Source of the DNA: TC-15 sp034437275
Lineage (GTDB): Bacteria; Chloroflexota; Anaerolineae; Aggregatilineales; Aggregatilineaceae
NCBI GenBank assembly: GCA_034437275.1
Contig: DAOTUD010000068.1
Span: forward strand, 1 to 6,452
Length of the DNA: 6,452 nucleotides
Reading direction: 5' to 3'
Shown here: piece by piece, positions 4,541 through 6,452 of the stretch
Numbering within the stretch: the first letter of the stretch is position 1
Layout: every line of letters begins with the position of its first letter
Translations under genes and position numbers: made by a program
Notes under the pieces: model-generated
Told to the model about the DNA's origin: nothing
Seen by the model: the letters and a program-made list of their open reading frames with translations, nothing else
Database searches by the model: none

Positions 4541-6415
4541 ATGACAGATGATGACATCCGGCGCGTGGATGACGACAACCAACAGGCCGCAGCACAGGCT
4601 GAGCAGTCGGGCAAGGACCGCTTCCTGGACGCGATCCGGGATATGCCCCGTATGAGTACGCTCGGCCCCGAAGGGGACGGCAGCGGCGAGTATTCCCCGC
4701 CACCGCCGATGGTCGCCCGCATTGGCGGCGTATCGCAGGGGTGCTCGGGGGTTATCCTGGCGCTGATCGGGCTGCCGATGGTGCTGGTGGCGGTCATCGC
4801 CGGGTTTTACGTGTGGGGGCCGACGCTGATGCTGATCGGCGCGTTCGTGCTGCTGCTCGGCTCGGGCGGCGTGTGGGCTGGCAAGCGCAACGGGTTTGCC
4901 ATCGGGATTCCGGTGCTGATCGGGATGTCGCTGCTGCTGTATTTCTGGGGTACGCTGATCCCGGTCACCGCCCGCCTGCTGACCGTGCTGGGCAGCATGG
5001 TGCCGATCTACCTCTTTGCGTCGCAGTTGCTCTCGTTCTTGCTGCTGGCGACGCTGTTCTTGCACGTGATCACGCTGTTCTACTGGCAGCGCCTGAAGGG
5101 CTTCCAGCGCACCCGGTTGGTCGCGTGGGGTGTGGGGATCGCGGTCTTGATCGCCGCCGCGCTTATCTTCCACGTCGTGCAGCAGCAGCAGCGCGAAAGC
5201 TGGATCGACGATCACCGCGCCGACTGGCAGGCCGCCGCCCCCGCCGACCCCCGGCTGATGCTGGGCGCGAACTCGAACGTGATGCTGGGCTATTCGTTCA
5301 TCAACAGCGAGGATGACGACGACACCGCCCTGCTCAATGACCGCATCGCGGAGCTGGCGGCGTTCCAGGAAGGCTTCGTCGAGTCCGACGCGGACCTGCG
5401 CTTTGTGCGCGTGGGGGCCAGCGGCGATGTGCGGCTGGAGCGCCAGGAGCCGTACATGTATAAGGACGGCGACGTCGAAGATCGCGCCGCGCGACTCGAC
5501 CGCCAGCAGCAGTTCGAGCTGGAATACGTCAACACGCTGCAGGCGATCCCGGACGTGTCGATTGTGCTGGCCGACTGGTCGTATTCCGCTTACTGGTTGG
5601 TGCGGGCTGACAACAGCGACGCCGGGGAAATCTCGTGGAACAACTTCACCCAGGCGCACGTCGAGCGCATCCGCTACTACGCAGAGAAGTTCGCGCCGGC
5701 GGCGTATGAGGTCGTGGTCAATCCCAGCGCCTACGGCAGCGAGAGCGCCATCGACGAGCCAAGCGACGAGGCCGAAGGCGACGCCGCGTCGCCGCGCCTC
5801 AAGGCGTGGGTGATCCACACCGACAAGCTGATCCGCGAGGTGCGCCGCACCAGCCCGCAGACCGCCGTCGGGATCACTATCGACATCGTCAGCGACTTCG
5901 ACAAGGATTACTACGCCGGGCTGCTCGATCCGCAGTCCATCGGCCTGGACCCCAGCGACCTGCTGGCGCTGGACCCGGACACCGGCGCGCTGGCGTTCGA
6001 CTATGTCGGCGTGCGCATCCACCGCCCCGGCGACTTCGAACTGGTCGAGGAACTGTTCACTGACTACGGCAACCCGGTCGAGTACGGCAAGCAGGCCTGG
6101 ATCGTCGAGACGTGGCACGGCTACTGCGTCGCCCCGCAGCGCAGCATGGACCTGGACGCGATGTGGATGGACGCGGCGCTGGCCTTCGCCGCCAAAGAGC
6201 AGATCACGGGCGTGCTGGTCAACGACGCGGGCTGCTTCTTGCAGCCGGGCGGCACGCTCTACACCGAGGACGTCGACCGCGACGGGCGCACGCAGGTGTG
6301 GCGCAAGTGGCGCGACCTGCTCGCCGAGTGGCCGGCCCCATCCTACGACGCGATCATCACCGCCCAGCCGGACCTGTGGGATGCGCTGCAGTCGATGGGC
6401 GACGCGGGGGAGTAG
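4541..6415 (+). CDS. Membrane-anchored protein with extracytoplasmic glycoside-hydrolase-like (beta/alpha)8 domain
   Basis: This encodes 624 residues that I cannot assign to a named family. Residues 1-60 are polar and acidic (MTDDDIRRVDDD), with PPPP at 53-56. Hydrophobic helices follow at about 67-90, 92-112, 118-138, 150-180 (long, possibly split) and 193-212. Positive loops AGKRNG (113-118) and QRLKGFQRTR (183-192) favour five spans with the C-terminus outside. From about 236 the strand order fits a TIM barrel: RLMLGA (238), LRFVRVG (286), VSIVLADW (339), YEVVVNP (389), AVGITIDIV (442), FDYVGVRIH (486), QAWIVETWHG (518) and GVLVND (557). Glu523 at the end of strand 7 matches the clan GH-A nucleophile position. 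Strand 4 ends VVVNPSAYG, where GH-A enzymes usually have NE(P), so the acid/base is absent or shifted, perhaps into the acidic loop 401-412. It could be a membrane-bound glycosidase acting on surface glycan, or a catalytically dead binding protein. Start ATG has AAGGAG 10 nt upstream. Confidence 0.85.
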   Translation: MTDDDIRRVDDDNQQAAAQAEQSGKDRFLDAIRDMPRMSTLGPEGDGSGEYSPPPPMVARIGGVSQGCSGVILALIGLPMVLVAVIAGFYVWGPTLMLIGAFVLLLGSGGVWAGKRNGFAIGIPVLIGMSLLLYFWGTLIPVTARLLTVLGSMVPIYLFASQLLSFLLLATLFLHVITLFYWQRLKGFQRTRLVAWGVGIAVLIAAALIFHVVQQQQRESWIDDHRADWQAAAPADPRLMLGANSNVMLGYSFINSEDDDDTALLNDRIAELAAFQEGFVESDADLRFVRVGASGDVRLERQEPYMYKDGDVEDRAARLDRQQQFELEYVNTLQAIPDVSIVLADWSYSAYWLVRADNSDAGEISWNNFTQAHVERIRYYAEKFAPAAYEVVVNPSAYGSESAIDEPSDEAEGDAASPRLKAWVIHTDKLIREVRRTSPQTAVGITIDIVSDFDKDYYAGLLDPQSIGLDPSDLLALDPDTGALAFDYVGVRIHRPGDFELVEELFTDYGNPVEYGKQAWIVETWHGYCVAPQRSMDLDAMWMDAALAFAAKEQITGVLVNDAGCFLQPGGTLYTEDVDRDGRTQVWRKWRDLLAEWPAPSYDAIITAQPDLWDALQSMGDAGE

Positions 6416-6452
6416 GGTACACCAGCATTCCGGGACGATTGGCCTCACCCCC
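6416..6452. other. Right-edge non-coding sequence, truncated by window
   Basis: The 37 bases after the TAG stop end in ggcctcaccccc, which is nearly the reverse complement of the repeated gggtgagggc motif at the left edge. The window may stop at the start of another copy of that intergenic element. No terminator is visible in this short stretch. Confidence 0.4.

Noticed and set aside
3343..4797. A 484-codon minus-strand frame antisense to the acyl-CoA dehydrogenase
   Set aside because: The plus strand carries complete acyl-CoA dehydrogenase signatures over this region, and the antisense product has no domain features. It is a shadow frame.
4463..6448. A 661-codon open frame on the minus strand covering the barrel protein gene
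   Set aside because: Its product is rich in Arg, Gln, His and Val with no recognisable motif and no matching start context. It mirrors the real plus-strand gene and is explained by high-GC codon bias.
1..6452. tRNA, rRNA, transposase, phage or defence-system genes
   Set aside because: I found no characteristic sequence or protein motif for any of these on either strand.

Overview
The window is bacterial, high-GC and gene-dense, with five protein-coding genes in two divergent groups. The source organism is not provable from this sequence. High GC, the style of the multi-pass GT-C-like protein, the butyryl-CoA-dehydrogenase-type enzyme and GC-rich 'CCTCACCCC' intergenic motifs at both window edges would fit a Chloroflexota (Anaerolineae-like) or other environmental high-GC bacterium. 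That placement is a low-confidence inference.

Left half, minus strand, read right to left. A 578-residue polytopic membrane protein of GT-C/YfhO-like architecture (1430-3166) is followed after a gap of about 93 bp by two small four-helix membrane proteins (818-1336 and 156-815). The small genes are only 2 nt apart, so they are almost certainly translationally coupled. They share fold and motifs and look like an ancient tandem duplication. The second copy has gained a 67-residue cytoplasmic tail rich in Tyr, Gly, Gln and Pro with repeated YGQ units. A GC-rich non-coding tract (about 20-100) with two inverted repeats and a short direct repeat lies beyond the pair.

Right half, plus strand. From a 146-bp divergent spacer that holds a perfect TATAAT hexamer and a 24-bp imperfect palindrome, a short-chain acyl-CoA dehydrogenase (3313-4494) is read rightward. 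After 46 bp comes a 624-residue membrane protein (4541-6415). It has an acidic N-terminus, about five transmembrane helices and a large extracytoplasmic domain whose strand pattern resembles a clan GH-A (beta/alpha)8 barrel. The beta-7 glutamate is kept, but the usual beta-4 acid/base glutamate is not evident.

Three of the four membrane proteins have no function I can name precisely. The acyl-CoA dehydrogenase is the only confidently assigned enzyme, and nothing in the sequence ties it mechanistically to its neighbours. I see no RNA genes, CRISPR arrays, transposases, phage genes or defence systems. The items most worth a second look are the membrane-anchored barrel protein and the paralogous pair with a prion-like YGQ tail.
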